Positions 31,318-43,648 of a DNA stretch of 64,000 bases are shown here, piece by piece (within the stretch, counting starts at the first letter, position 1; each line of letters starts with the position of its first letter). The notes beneath the pieces were generated by a model, which did no database searches, had not been told where the DNA came from, and saw nothing but the letters and a program-made list of their open reading frames with translations. The stretch comes from Ophioceras dolichostomum. Lineage: Eukaryota; Ascomycota; Sordariomycetes; Magnaporthales; Ophioceraceae. The position numbers and the translations under genes were made by a program. The stretch lies in NCBI GenBank assembly GCA_003049485.1, contig PYST01000052.1, forward strand, positions 94,781-158,780, written 5' to 3'.

Positions 31318-33827
31318 TCACCACTTCTTCCCCTTCTTCTGCTTCTTTGATGCGACAAAACTCGGCCAAGAAAGTTCCTCGGGAGGGGCAGGGACCACCT
31401 GCGCGATAGGCCACGAGTCCCCGTAGCCATCAGACGCCATAGGCCCGGGTTCAGTCTCTTCCGAGCGGTCATCTTCGTCGCTCTTCTGATCGCTGCCGTC
31501 GTCGCTCTTCTGATCGCTGCCGTTGTCGCTCTTCTGATCGCTGCCGTCGTCGCTCCCTGATGCTGCCACTGTGTGCAAACGAAGCAATACGTCAGCATGA
31601 TGAAGTGGCATTACTAGTCGACAAACGTTGACGTCGTCGGGGCCGGCCATACCTGAGCCGAGGTGCATCGCAGCGCGGTGCTTCTCGAGGCTTCTGAGAT
31701 CAGAAAGTGCAGACTCGAGTGCTTGGCGCAGCTCTCGGCTGTGGAGTCGCTCGGCCACCGTCTCGTCGTCGTCCGCCGCCAGCTTCGCGATCTGGTCGTC
31801 CGTGAGGTCGTAAACCATCTCCGGCGTGAGGAGGGACGGCAGCTGCCTGAGCAGTTGGTACTCGACGGCGTACTGGCTGAAGGCGTCGATGAATGTTTTC
31901 AGGGCGACCTGTGCGGTTCGACCCAGTCAGGAAATCCCGGGCTTACGCCAGCGTAGAAAGGGGATCTTTGCGAAACATGGGGCGAGCTGTGACTGACCTT
32001 GTAATACGCTTCTGAGTAGTCTACGAGCCTATTACAAGCTTCCTTCATCATATCCGGCTCCGTGATTCGCATCTTCGCTAAGGCGTTGTTGATCTTGACC
32101 TTCAGCTGAGAGGCTGAGGCCGCCGATGGGCTCCAAGTCCCGTCGTAGAGAGTCCCATCAAACATCTTCGTAATTTCATCCACCTCCTTCATTCGCCGCC
32201 GCTGCTCTGCCTTTTGGACCATGTCAGTGAGGTAGTGGTTGTAGGTGATCGGGTGTCCGGTCTCGTGCGGGGCAAGCAGCTCGTCCAGCTTCGCATCGAC
32301 CATGTTCTTCAACTTTTCGATCCCATCGACGACGATCTCGTATACGCCGGCCTCCGTTCGATCAAGGGCCACGTGGTGCAGGATCTCCGAAGCTGTCAGC
32401 GTGACTTTCTGCACGACGTCGTCCTTGACGTCCTGCGTGACGGCTCGCCAGTTCCGGCACTGCTCAGCAAAAAGTTCTCCGATCAGGAGCGGGTTGTATG
32501 TGCCCGGAAGCTCGCGGCCCCGGCTTCGCTTGATTAGAGTGCCAACTCTGTCAAGATAGTCATCCCTCGAAAGGGCATTGTCCACATTCGGCTTTTCGTC
32601 CTCCCAGATGACATGCGCCTTGCCTTTCGTGCGCATCTTCTCCTCGAAATTCTCCAAGCAGTTCTGGACCACAGCACGGAGACGGCGAAAGTAGCCAATG
32701 TCCGTCATGGTGTCGCCGAAGAACCCGTCGTTGTAGTTGCCCTCCACTGCGGCGCGCATCAAGATGGAGAACTTCTGGCTGACTGCGAGGAGATAGCGGC
32801 GCTGCTCGGAGCTAGTTCCACGGGAATCGCCGAGCTTGGCCAAGGTCTCCTCGCAGCTCCCGATGCGGTCTCGGACATCTTGGATCATGGCTGGCAGGTA
32901 ACGGAGGATCTGATTTCTGAGGAGGATGCTCAGCCGTTTCCGCAACGCCTTGACTCCCAAGTGGGAGGCGTCGATGCTCGACCAGGGAGCTTTCTTGAAA
33001 AACCCACTCTCGTCTTTCTCTCGCTCTGTGGGTGTCATCTCCTTGGCATCGAAATCCGGATTCTTGAGGACGTGCCAACCGAGCTTAAGAACAACATCCT
33101 CGTTCCGAGCGAGCTGTAGATAGCTCTTCTCCGAATCAGAACCAGGCTTCAGCAAGTCCGGCTTGGTGATTAACCCGAGGGTGCGGAGCCCCTTCGGATC
33201 GATTTCTTGGGCGCGGGCCGTGATCTCCTGGTTGTTGAACGGCACACCTGCAGAGACGACGGCCAGAATGATGCTGCGCGGCCTGCGCATTGCCTTCATC
33301 ACCATATCCTTCACGGTTTCGGCACCTTCCATGGACTGGTCGATGCTCCCAGCCCTGTACAGGCCAGGCAGGTCCACCATGGTGAGATGGGCCTGATCTG
33401 GACCAGCGATCTCAACCCGGAGAACATCAGTGCTGAAGCGCTTCGACTCAGAAAGGCCCATCTCGTTTTTGGCCAACTCAATGACACGGCCGATCGCATT
33501 GGCATCTGCCATAGGGGTCTTGTCGCCGAAACGACGGAGCTTGTCGGCCTCGTCGGCTGACCTCTCTGGGCCTGGTGTGATGGAGACGTTGAAGCCAACG
33601 ACCGGATCGCGGCGCAGCACGAGCTCGGTCACGAACCGAGTGCAGAGCCCATCCTTGGTGGGAAACGGGATCCCGGAGATGGCCTCGAGGACCGAGCTCT
33701 TGCCGGCAGATTGATCACCACAGACGATGATCTCGGGAAGGTCGATGACTTTGTCGATGCCATGGGAGCGGAGGTTGTCGATGATATCGAACAGGTCTCG
33801 CTGCTCCTTTGACTGCAACTCGTCCAT
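31318..33827 (-). CDS. Dynamin-family large GTPase
   Basis: Three exons, 33827-31998, 31908-31653 and 31568-31318 (introns 89 and 84 bp; donors GTCAGT and GTATGG; acceptors GCACAG and CACACAG), give 778 residues. The ATG at 33827 (MDELQSKEQRDLF) is chosen because the upstream frame has no ATG. G1 is GDQSAGKSS (37-45), G3 DLPG (152-155) and G4 TKPD (221-224), all intact. The stalk follows, with RRLRAVVQNCLENF and GTYNPLLIGELFAEQCRNW, then the GTPase effector region (VALKTFIDAFSQYAVEYQLL ... VYDLTDDQIAKLAADDDETV). There is no PH domain or Pro-rich tail; this is the Mx/Vps1-like fungal type that remodels membranes. The C-terminus adds an acidic repeat (GSDQKSDD units) and a Lys-rich end (KKQKKGKKW), which is unusual. 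Confidence 0.92.
31477..31548 (-). repeat. 24-bp in-frame tandem repeat in the dynamin 3' exon
   Basis: Three 24-bp units (one base differs in the second) encode repeats of DGSDQKSD near the dynamin C-terminus. The repeat keeps the reading frame. Confidence 0.95.
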
Positions 33828-36772
33828 CGCGGAGGAGTTGGCCGACAGGGCACAAGATGGAAGGGGCAAGAGACAATCGTGATTGTGTTAGAGGAAGTTT
33901 GTTGAGAAGGAGGTCGAGCCAGCAGTTGCAGCTGAGACGTGATGGAGCGAGGGAAGCGGAACGGCAGACCGAAAACCTCGAGAATAGGGATTGCTGCGGC
34001 AAACCACAGCGAATAGAAGAAGAAGGAGGTGTGGTAGAGGGAGAGACCTTTTGACAAAGAATTCAGGCTCGAAGAGAAAAGGTTGGGCAGAAAGCGAGAG
34101 GGCAAACAGAATTCTCTGAGGCTGCAATGGAGGGCCTCCTGCAGCACCAACGCACAGTGAATGATTCTTCCGATTGGTGATTCGGGAGCCATTCGGATAG
34201 AGGCCAGACGGTTACATGCATTGATTTCGACGTTTGTTTGCCTTCCAGGTTCTTATACGGGAGCGCGCTTTTTTTTGGGAAGGAGCGACGGAAGGCGCGT
34301 CACCACCTGGTAGGTACCTGAGGTACCAGACGCGATGACCCGCGTTCCTTGCTCAATAGCGCAGTCAGAAGCCGACCATTATCGCTGGGAATAACATGAC
34401 AGACGAGCGAAAGCGGACCGCGTTCCTCGACATGTATTCCTTGAAGTCTATCCTATCCCGGGTGTTAGACCGGCATCACAACGACATAAGCCATCACATA
34501 TTGGGTATCTAAGAGTCTGACAGCATGCCGCAGTCTGTTCTGGAAACACGTCGGGAATCGGCTCAGAGTGCTGTAGGAACAAGATGGAGGAGTATCGAAT
34601 GAATGAACGATATATGCGACCGGGTCGAACTCTAGCTGAGATGATGTGCCCAGCAAAGGAGAATCATATTGCTCCCAGCCCTCCGCACGAATTCACCATC
34701 CGCTTTCGGTCTCCCGCCACGTATGAACGTCCAACAATCTAGTGCCTACGCTTTACTTTTAGCCTCCCATGCGATGCGATGGCTGCTCTTCCAAGCTGGT
34801 ATGCCCTGTCACCACGGCCGGCGCCCAGTGGAGTCAAGATCGACCCGGCCTTGCCAGCTAGACGAGGCTACCTACATTTGATGACCGAGCAGTCTGTATC
34901 TGCTGGGGCTCGGCGTCCACAGGCGGTTCTCCTCCCTTTGTTTACTTTGGGCGAATGATTGCCTAGAACACACCTCTGGCGGTGCCGTAATAGTGGTAGG
35001 ACACTCACCACCTCATACATGATCAAGATCGCAAAGTTGGCGGTCCCGCACTGTCCAAGCTAGTGAAGAGCTTGGAAATTGACCGGATTTGCCTTGAATG
35101 GCGAAACCTGGCGTAGGTGATGGCGTGGGATACCGCGACAGGACTACTCCTGACCAAGTCCGGCCAGTCATTAGAAGAGAATTCGTTAAGGATAAGTGGC
35201 AGTTGAGGATCTCGTTGCGACTATCGTCGAAACAAAAAGGCGTCAATATAGCAATCACCTCCCTCGCGACATCTTCATCTTCGTTAGCGGCCAAGTAGAG
35301 CTTCAACTGTTCCCAGGCCCGTTCATCATGCAACTGGCTTGGAACTCAGCTGCTCCTAAGACTATTCCTCGATCCCGATGTCCTCGCTCGAGTTCTTCCT
35401 ACGTCTTGGGGGATAGCCAGTCGCTAGACTGAGCTGTTCTTCTTCCCGCACTCCAACGAACAATGTGCAAAGCTGCAAGAGGGGAGGGGGGGGGATGCAT
35501 CAGGGCATCGACTGCTCGCAGACCTCTCCTCAGCTTCCCTCCCCCGGAGGTCCTTGGATTAAGCATCAAGAATGGCGACCATATGACAAGCGAGCCGAGC
35601 GATGGCACAGAACGGTGAATATTGCTGATTTTCTCTCGTGCTGACAGAATCCATCTGCAGTGGGAGATGGGCACAAGCTGCCGTGCGACTGCCACTCGCA
35701 CTTGGCACATGCGCAAGAGTGAATACCGACGATGTCACAGCGTGGATTCCTATTCCACTTCGTTTCTCGGTGGCAGCGTGTGATCTTATTTAAGTCGACA
35801 TGGCGCAAACGAAATGCGTTGGGCCGCGGCACCGGGATATCGCGAGGGAGAATCGTAGGTAAGACGGGGAGGCGTACCGGGCAGGTGAACTTAACGATCG
35901 TCTGCTCCGTTGCTCTCGTTCACTGAACAGAGGCGTTGGCCCGGGACAGCGGGAAGAAGATTAGGCAGTCATATCTGTAAACGAACTACCGCAAGGGGAT
36001 TTTCGGGACGATTCGAAGCCGCCAGTGACCAAAATCCTCTATCATCAAAAAACCTCTGTGATAAAAACCGTCCCGCTCAGGCATCCTTGGCTACCTCCTT
36101 GCGTACGGAGTAGAATTGAACTTCAGACAAAAAAAAATAAAAAATTCCTACCAACCAACTTACAACGTCAGATGTAAGTGAACTGTTCTTCCGTAAGACA
36201 TTCGGACAGATTCTTCGGTGAGGCAGCTGACGCGCCTCCGCCGCGAGCGGGCGCGGACGCCGGCGGCCGCACATGACGCACACACAGCAAAATCGCCGTC
36301 ACCAACCGGAAGCATTCGCCAGATTCCGCCTTTGGGACGGAAGTCGGCGGCGATCCCGGAAGTTGTAGCAGTTTCCATCCCTTCGCTCGTTCAGGTTGAT
36401 GGATGCACGGACAGACGGAGCGGGGAGAGACCCCGACTCCGAATAGCAAGCTCTCCCATCCCTTAGGCTTTCGGGGTACTAAATTGAGTGTTCCTGTCTG
36501 CCTGCATGCATGCTCGCCCGCCTACCCGCCCCCGCACGCGCATTCCTTCCCGCACCGCAGTCAGCGCACGCCCTGTTCACGATCTGATCATCACTCATCT
36601 TTCACCAGTCAACCGTAGGCCCACCATCATTCGCCCTTGAAATACAGCGTCGAGCACACGCATCCGCGAAGCGAAAAGAAAAGTACGGAGACAGATACCG
36701 ACCGACAGACAAGAGGATCCCACAGCACAGCAACAAACAAACTCGCTGATTTTCGAAGGGGGAAAGAACAAA
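33828..36772. other. Long intergenic interval, no supported gene
   Basis: About 2.9 kb. The first 350 bases are the dynamin leader. A minus-strand frame at 35013-35333 (HDERAWEQLKLYLAANEDED, EVIAILTPFCFDDSR) is coding-like but isolated. GGTACC/CCTGAGG palindromes occur at 34311-34327. The final about 400 bases are leader/promoter of the oxidoreductase gene. Confidence 0.5.
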
Positions 36773-38277
36773 ATGAAGGTCATCGTGACGGGCTGCACCG
36801 GCCTAGTCGGCTCGGCCCTCCTCCGCGAGTGCGTCGCGAACCCGCGCATCACGCACATCTACGCCCTTACGCGCAGGCCGCTGCCGACCACGGACGCCGC
36901 CGCCGCCGCCGTCGCGTCTAGCCCGAAGGTGACGGTTGTGCTGCACGACGACTTCGCGTCGTACCCGCCAGAGCTGGTCGCGAAGCTTGAGGAGGCAGAG
37001 GGGTTGTTTTGGTGAGTGCACACTGCCTAGCATTTCATGTTTCAATTTTTTTTTTTTTCCTTCTTACCACATTCGAGTACTCAGCTCAGTGGGGTTTGTG
37101 TTGTCGCGCAAGTGAGTCAATTTGCCATTTTGCCCCTTCTTGTATGCCTCGCGATATTTCACTTGGTGTTTGGTCTCTTGTTTGGCGTTCAGCTACGGCA
37201 TTCTCTCCTATGTCTCGGACCCTTTTGTGTGTGTAGCGTACTTTATTTTCGATATTCGGCTACGAACTTCTTCAACCCCTCTAGCCCTGTTAGCGCGACG
37301 CGGCGAGGCGTGCGTTGCCGTTCTCATCACGCTGAATCCTGAATCCTGACTCGGGTTCCCACCGAGCTGCACGAGCGGCTGAATGCGACCCATGCTGCCA
37401 GCGCTGGTGAACCAAGGGGAAGAAAGGATGACGTGATATTTTAATCTCGTCGCTCATGTCGACTTCCTTCTCTTTTTTTGCCTGAAGTCTTTCGGCCAAT
37501 GGTCCAGATGCTTGGCTTGCATGTGGAATAAAGGGATGAGACAAAGGCTGAAGATACTGCAATACCTACTGTACCTCTCTGGGATTCGGATCGGAGCTGA
37601 CATTATTTGAGCGGTGTGCTGGGAAATGATGCGATGGATAGGGCGATTGGTGGCAGGGTGTCCAAGTTCGCGGGCGACGTGACGAAGGCTCGTTTGGCAA
37701 ATGTCGACTACCCCCTCGCGGCGACGAAGGCGTTCCTCGATGCTGGACTGGGGAAAGTTGGCGAGGGGGGCAAGAAGACGTTCCGGATGGTGTTCTGTAG
37801 CGGGAAGTACACCGAATGGGACCAGGATAAAAAGCTTTCGTTCATGGCGGACTCGCGGAAACAGAAGGTGAGTGAGACGTCCTGCCCTACCTAGGGTACT
37901 TCCGTGTGTTGGAGGGGGATCCTCCATCCGTCTGCCTCTGCGGAGCGACCAACCTGCGCCGCGCCCCTCATCGCTTTCTCCTCGCTGACCATCACTCAAT
38001 CATCAATCGCGGAAACCACCTTTAGGGCCTCATCGAAAAGGGACTCTCTGAAATCGCGGATTCTCGCGAGGGCAAAGCGGACCCGGAATTCGATGTTTGG
38101 TTTGTCAGGCCTGGTGACATTACGCCGCCAGGGGCCTTTATCGGGCGCCGGTTGGTGGCCAGGATTTCGGACGGGATCGACGTAGACCGCCTTGCCTCGG
38201 CCATGGCCAAGATCCTGTTGGATGGTAGTGAAACGAGGATCCTGGAGGGGACTAATCTTTACAAATTTGCGCCCTGA
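36773..38277 (+). CDS. NAD(P)-binding Rossmann-fold oxidoreductase
   Basis: Exons 36773-37011, 37642-37867 and 38026-38277 give 238 residues. Phases agree at both junctions and the first junction restores a typical LFWAIGGRVSKF segment. The N-terminus is the extended-SDR dinucleotide-binding motif (MKVIVTGCTGLVGSALLREC), followed by an ALTRRPL strand-loop. After the second junction, FRMVFCSGKYTEWDQDK and VWFVRPGDITPPGAFIGRRL correspond to the later strands of HTATIP2-like / NAD-dependent epimerase-like proteins. The catalytic Tyr-x3-Lys of classical SDRs is not obvious, as in that subgroup. The first intron is 630 bp, far longer than others here. The second is 158 bp. A cytosolic location is likely; the substrate is unknown. 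Confidence 0.8.
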
Positions 38278-40950
38278 GATCGAAGACGACGCCGGAAAGA
38301 AGTTTAGTCGGTCTGCTGTTGGTGGAATGAGCAGAGGGAGAAGAGAGGAAGAACGGAGCACGTGTAGTCTAAGTATATCCTATCGTTGTTTTCCCAATGT
38401 TATACCTGTCTGATTGGTCGGAAGGAACTATTCCCGTGTCTTGTCACCGTATCGATCCCTTGGCTCGGAAGCCATCCTGATGGCTTCCCGCTTGGTCTTG
38501 GCTGGGCTGAATGAGTGATCCCCCTTCCCCGCCACTGTTGGCTTATTTCTGCTACAGCAGTGCCCGTTCCACAGGCCCTGCCCGGTATTTAACACGGACT
38601 ACAATTACGAGCGCGCCGCACAACTGCCTTTGACCGACCTGTTCTGGGAGCCTTTAGTGATGCTGAGGCGGCGCAGCTTCTGCACCGGAACCTGTCTGCT
38701 CGGAATTTTGGCCTTTCCAGAAGGACGAAAGGACGAATCCGTTGTCTCAGGCCTAGAGTTAGGAGAGGAGGTGCGATTAGAGGCGGTCAGGTGATCTTGC
38801 TCTAGGTGGTCATCCCTGCAGTAGCACTAATCCATTGTGACAATCGCCCGAGCGGGCAGCCACTGCACCATTTTCTCGTGTCCTTCCCCGAGTTGCTCAA
38901 ATATTGACAAAAAGCAAAAGAAGTGGCGTCTCAGTGGAGCGATTAGTGTAAATGTGTGCCTGTCACCGCTGTCTTCCCATGCTTCGACGCTAGCGGGTTC
39001 CCAAAGCCAAGTTCTGCGGCTGAGATCCCTCCCTGCGACAAGACAAGCCCGGCCCAGGGCCTGGACCGTAAGTGTGGGAATATCAGCGATCGTCATCTGC
39101 GGCCACTCTTATTTCTCTCCCCTTGTCCGGAGGGAATTCTCCTCGCTTGGCCAACCGAACCAATAGGCGGCGTTCATTTGAAAGCGGTTGTTTGAGTGGA
39201 CTCGATTGACTGACTGGACCCGTCGTTGGATTTGAAGCAGCAAAAAGGAGCAATCGATAGACGGACGAGCCACATCGAACTCAAAGACTCGGCATTGCGG
39301 GTGCCTGATATTTTGCAGCATGGGATTTGTGCGATTCTAGGGATACGAGCTTCACCCATGACTTTCACGATCCGAGAAGATGGGTCGCTCTCGGTCGCAA
39401 TGCACGAGGGTTACAGAGGGCCAAGTGGCCAAGCCAAACTCACCCAGCGAGCACCTTATCTGGCAACAAATTATTTCCTCATTGCGTCGCATGCATCGGG
39501 GCATCGTACGCGCCAAGCCTATTACAGAGACCCCCTGCTTTCTTCCATATTCGGGGGAGGGGGGACAAGAACACCTTTCGGATATGGAATAGCACGTTCC
39601 TTCTAATGATTCTTTTTGCTTTAGTATCCCCTCTGGTCCCGCCGCTCACAGGAGACAGACGCCAGTGCCACCATTGACATGCAACCCAGGCAATTAAGCA
39701 GTGGACAAAAACATAGGCCGGTCCACTAACAGAAGATCAGATATTTGGTGAGTGGAAGGCCGCAAAAATAAGCGGCCAGTCTGACACTCTGTTCTCAGAC
39801 CGGCCTATTTTTTTTTTTTTTCACTACCACTTGTCATCATCATCATCATCACAGCCAGTCTCACGTGGGGGATCGTCAACAAGAGAGGAGGGTACCTCCG
39901 ACAAATGCGTGCACGGAGATGCTGACTGGCTCCCCTCCCCACGTTAGGGGCAAATTGGACCAAACCACTTCCCACACCCACACCATGGAACCATCAGACC
40001 AGCCCTGCACAAAGCTCGAAGACAATGGTTTGTCCTGCCTTGTTTGTGTGCCGCAGCCACGATGTTCGTTAGAAGTGATGGGCCATGATTTCCACCCTGC
40101 GGCTGGAGCGCCATCGCGCATCCTCCCAGCCCAACCCATCCAGGGCAGGCAGCCAGCCAGCCCAGCCCGCCCGCCGCAGAGAAACGAAAATTATTGGGGG
40201 TCTCCCATCTCTTTCGGGATGGACACCCCTCGCACTCATTTAGAGGGATTTCCCCCCTCCTCCTCGAGCTTTCGTCTAGCAGGTCTAGACCAGGCGGGTC
40301 GTACGCGGGTTGTGCCGCTCCTTCTCCTTCTTCTTCTTCTTCTTCTCTCTTTCGTCACTCGGGTTTCTCTCTTCCTCCTCATTGTTGCATTCATTGTCTC
40401 GCGAAAGTTGTCCGGTCCCTAGTTTCTGTTCTTCTGGTATTCCTTTGTCTTCGTTGTTACGTACTTCGCGAGAGAAAACCACACGTCCCCAACGTCTGTT
40501 CGTGGCCTGCTTTGCCTTCTGAAAGCATCATTTCCTTTGGGCGCTTGTCACTTGTCACTTTGTCGGGATTTCCCCCTTTTTGCCTGCCGAAGCTGCAACG
40601 TGCCCAGCCCGCATGGATCGAGAGGGTGGGTGAACACTGAAGAGTGAACACGAACACCACTGCGTCGAAAAAAGGCTCGGCTCAGACAGTTGATTCGATT
40701 GTTGATGCCGTTTGGGGTGATAATTTCCCACATTGCCTACCACTTTGCAAACGTTCAGCTTCCCCTCGTTTTCCTCCGTACTTTTTGTCACTCCTCGAGG
40801 AAACCACATACATACCTGCCTACTTCCTATCTTCGCGTTTTAATTGTTTCTCCTGCATGCCGTCTTTTCTTCCTCACTCTCTCCCTCTACTTGGTGTGGC
40901 TCCGGGTGTGTCTTCGCCCATACTCGGTAGCAGTGTCAGCACTAGCAGCA
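38278..40950. other. Intergenic and long leader, no supported gene
   Basis: About 2.7 kb. Frames at 39226-39606 and 39865-40422 lack recognisable domains. There is a poly-T tract at 39807-39820 and a TCATCA microsatellite at 39834-39850. From about 40250 to 40900 the plus strand is CT-rich, as expected for a long leader of the glycosyltransferase gene. Confidence 0.5.
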
Positions 40951-43648
40951 ATGGCGAATCACAAGCCCGCTACCAGCGTTATACGGGAGTTGGTATCTGG
41001 CGTTCTGCGCATGGCCAGCCCTCATAACACCGCGAGGCTCCTGGGATGGAGACCACTCGCGCTCGGGGTCCTCTTGGTCTTCTGCTGGCTGTTGGCGACC
41101 ACAACATTCAGCGCTGATGATTTCTACCGGGCCGTATCAGCACCTGTCCACCACCCCGCATCGAGACCACCACATCGTCGACCCCCTGCCGGCGGTGGCG
41201 GCGGCGGAACTGGAACGGAGACCCCCGTGGTCCAGGACGGATGGAGCCTGGCAAACGGGGGCAAGAACAAGGGCGGCGGCGACAACCACCACACATCGTC
41301 AAAGCATGTACCCCCTCCTCCTACCGACTCGAGTAGCTTCGAGTACTCCATCAAGCCGATGGCGTACATCTTTCCACAATTTCACGCATTCAAAGAGAAC
41401 GACGAGTTTTGGGGCGAGAACTTTACGGAGTGGACGTTTGTCAAAAAAGTAGAGAAAAATGGATGGGGCGTTGAGGTGCTGAAGCCAGCACCTGAAGTTG
41501 GATATTACAACCTGCTAGGTGAGTGTACCTCCTCGCCACTACATCTATCTCCTTTAGTCGTGGAACCCATGTCCAATCGCCGGACTACCTACCTAGTTAA
41601 ACCTACTCGCGCAGGACTAGGCTCCACTGACACACACCCCACCTCATTGCCCCACGGATCCTCATCACAGACTTCGATGTTCGAGCGCGACAAGGCCGCT
41701 GGCTCAAGGAGATCGGCGTCTACGGAGTGTGTTACCATCACTACTGGTTCGGCAGGCCCGTGATGGACAAGGTGCTGGCGGCGCAGCTGGAGGACAACGA
41801 GCCGAACGTCCCCTTCATGCTCAGCTGGGCGAACGAGCCGTGGACGAGACGGTGGGACGGCCAGGCCGGTGACCCCGGACAGATGCTCTTGGCGCAGGAT
41901 TACGGCGGCATCAAGGCGTGGCGCGAGCACTTCGACTGGCTCCTCCCATACTTCAAGCATCCGCGGCACGTCCGCAGCGCCGACGGGCGGAGGGTGCAGT
42001 TCGCTATATACAACCTGCCCAACGTTGGCGACGTGCTCCCCCGCATGTTCGCGGCGTGGCGCACCTGGGCCGTCGAGGAAGGGCTGGGCGGCCTGGACGT
42101 CATCGAGACGCGGATCAACGGCGATCCCTGGGACAGGGGCGACAAGCCGGACGCCATAGCCGAGTTCGCGCCCCGGGCCGAGGGCAGCATCGACGGCACG
42201 CTGTGGAGCAGGCTGGATCGCTACTCGGAGGTGTACCACAGGGGCATGCACGTGGGCTGGGACAACACGCCGCGCCACCCGGACGGCGGCGCGAGCGGCG
42301 TGCCGTTCAACCACCCGGACCTGTGGAAGAACATGGCGCTCCGGCTGTTCGAGCGTGTCAAGTCGGACCCGAACCCGCACGGCGAGGACAACTACGTGTT
42401 CATCAACGCGCTCAACGAGTGGGGGGAGGGCAACGTGCTGGAGCAGTCGGTGCAGTGGGGCGACCGGTTCGGCCGGGCGCTGAAGGCGGCGCTGGACGAG
42501 TCCGAGGAGATACCCTGGGCGCACGAGCTCGTGGACGCAGGGCTAAGACTGAGCCGGGAGCTGGAGGGCCAAGAGGGGCAGGACGTCGACGTGTGCGTGC
42601 TCATCCCCGTGGGCAAGCTCAAGCCGGCCTGGGCCGAGTACCAGCACCTGCCGCAGATGCTGAGGTCGCTGCAGCTGCAGCACAACGGGCGGTGGAGGGC
42701 CATGGTGTTCCGGGCTTTTGAGGATAGCGACCCCCGCAACATCGAGCGGCAGGTGCTCGACACGCACGACCCGCGCATCCAGATCGTCAGCAAGGAGGTT
42801 CCCCCCGAGGCCCTCAAGAACGACAAGGGCAGGCCCAACCCCGGCGCCCCGTGGGTCGCCACGGACTGGGTGCTCAAGAACCTGGGGCCGATCAAGGACA
42901 AGTGCGGGCACGCCGCCTACTTCGTGGTCGCGAACCCGACGAGCATTTTCAGCCCCACGGTCTTCGACGCCGCTCGAGGGAGCAGTAATGGCGGTAGCAG
43001 GAACAGGGCCGACATTATCGGGTTGAGCTTCGTTTCGAAGGAGACGATCCAGGCGGCGGAGTACTTGATGCCGTGGGACGAACGATGCACACGCATCGCC
43101 GAGGTGAGTAGCGAGCCGAGTGACTGCTGATGCATATCAACCTCAGGAGGAAAAACAAAAGGGGAAATGGCAAACCCAAACTGACAAGTTATTTTCCGCC
43201 CACGACACAGGGAAACGCCGACTTCTGCGTGCCTAGCACGCCCGACAGCGCCATACTCGACATCGGCGCCCTCCTCATCTCGCTACCGAAATTCCTCGAG
43301 GGCGACCACGACCTGTACAACAGCACGAACCGGATGCTCGACGTGCCCGACCTCGTGTTCCGCCACGGCTGGACATGGGCCTCGGCGCCCATGGACGCGG
43401 GCAACAACGCCTCCCCGGACTACTGCGACGTCGTCCACGCGGAGACGTACCACGCCTGCCGGCGGAACGGGCGGTTCTGGCTCGACTCGCCGAGGGGGGC
43501 CGAGAAGTTCCGCCGGGGGTGTTACAGCCACGGCTCGATGCAGGGGGAGTTCAAGCTCGACACGAGCTTGTTTGACATGGAGTCGTTTTTGAAGGGGGAC
43601 GCGAGGTGCATTAGGGTGAACGAGGAGACGTATGATACCATTTTATAG
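40951..43648 (+). CDS. WbsX-type glycosyltransferase, type II membrane protein
   Basis: Exons 40951-41518, 41671-43103 and 43211-43648 (introns 152 and 107 bp; GTGAGT donors, CACAG acceptors; phases agree) give 812 residues. A short cytosolic tail and one membrane anchor (LALGVLLVFCWLLATTTF, about 34-51) precede a Pro/Gly/His-rich stem, so a Golgi/ER type II topology is likely. The catalytic part opens with the WbsX signature (IKPMAYIFPQFHAFKENDEF, then WGENFTEWTFVKK) and continues IGVYGVCYHHYWFGRPVMD, PFMLSWANEPWTRRWDG and the acidic INALNEWGEGN segment. WbsX domains are known from bacterial O-antigen and cell-wall glycan synthesis and resemble GH99 in fold. A second region (VCVLIPVGKLKPAW ... 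DWVLKNLG, CYSHGSMQGEFKLD) looks like a separate fungal C-terminal domain related to glycosyltransferase-A proteins. Acceptor and product are unknown. Confidence 0.85.

Noticed and set aside
33828..33869. Upstream extension of the dynamin frame
   Set aside because: It would require a non-ATG start; the ATG at 33827 begins the conserved region.
21583..43648. A secondary-metabolite gene cluster
   Set aside because: No polyketide synthase, peptide synthetase, terpene cyclase or P450 was seen. The NmrA-like and Rossmann oxidoreductases stand alone.
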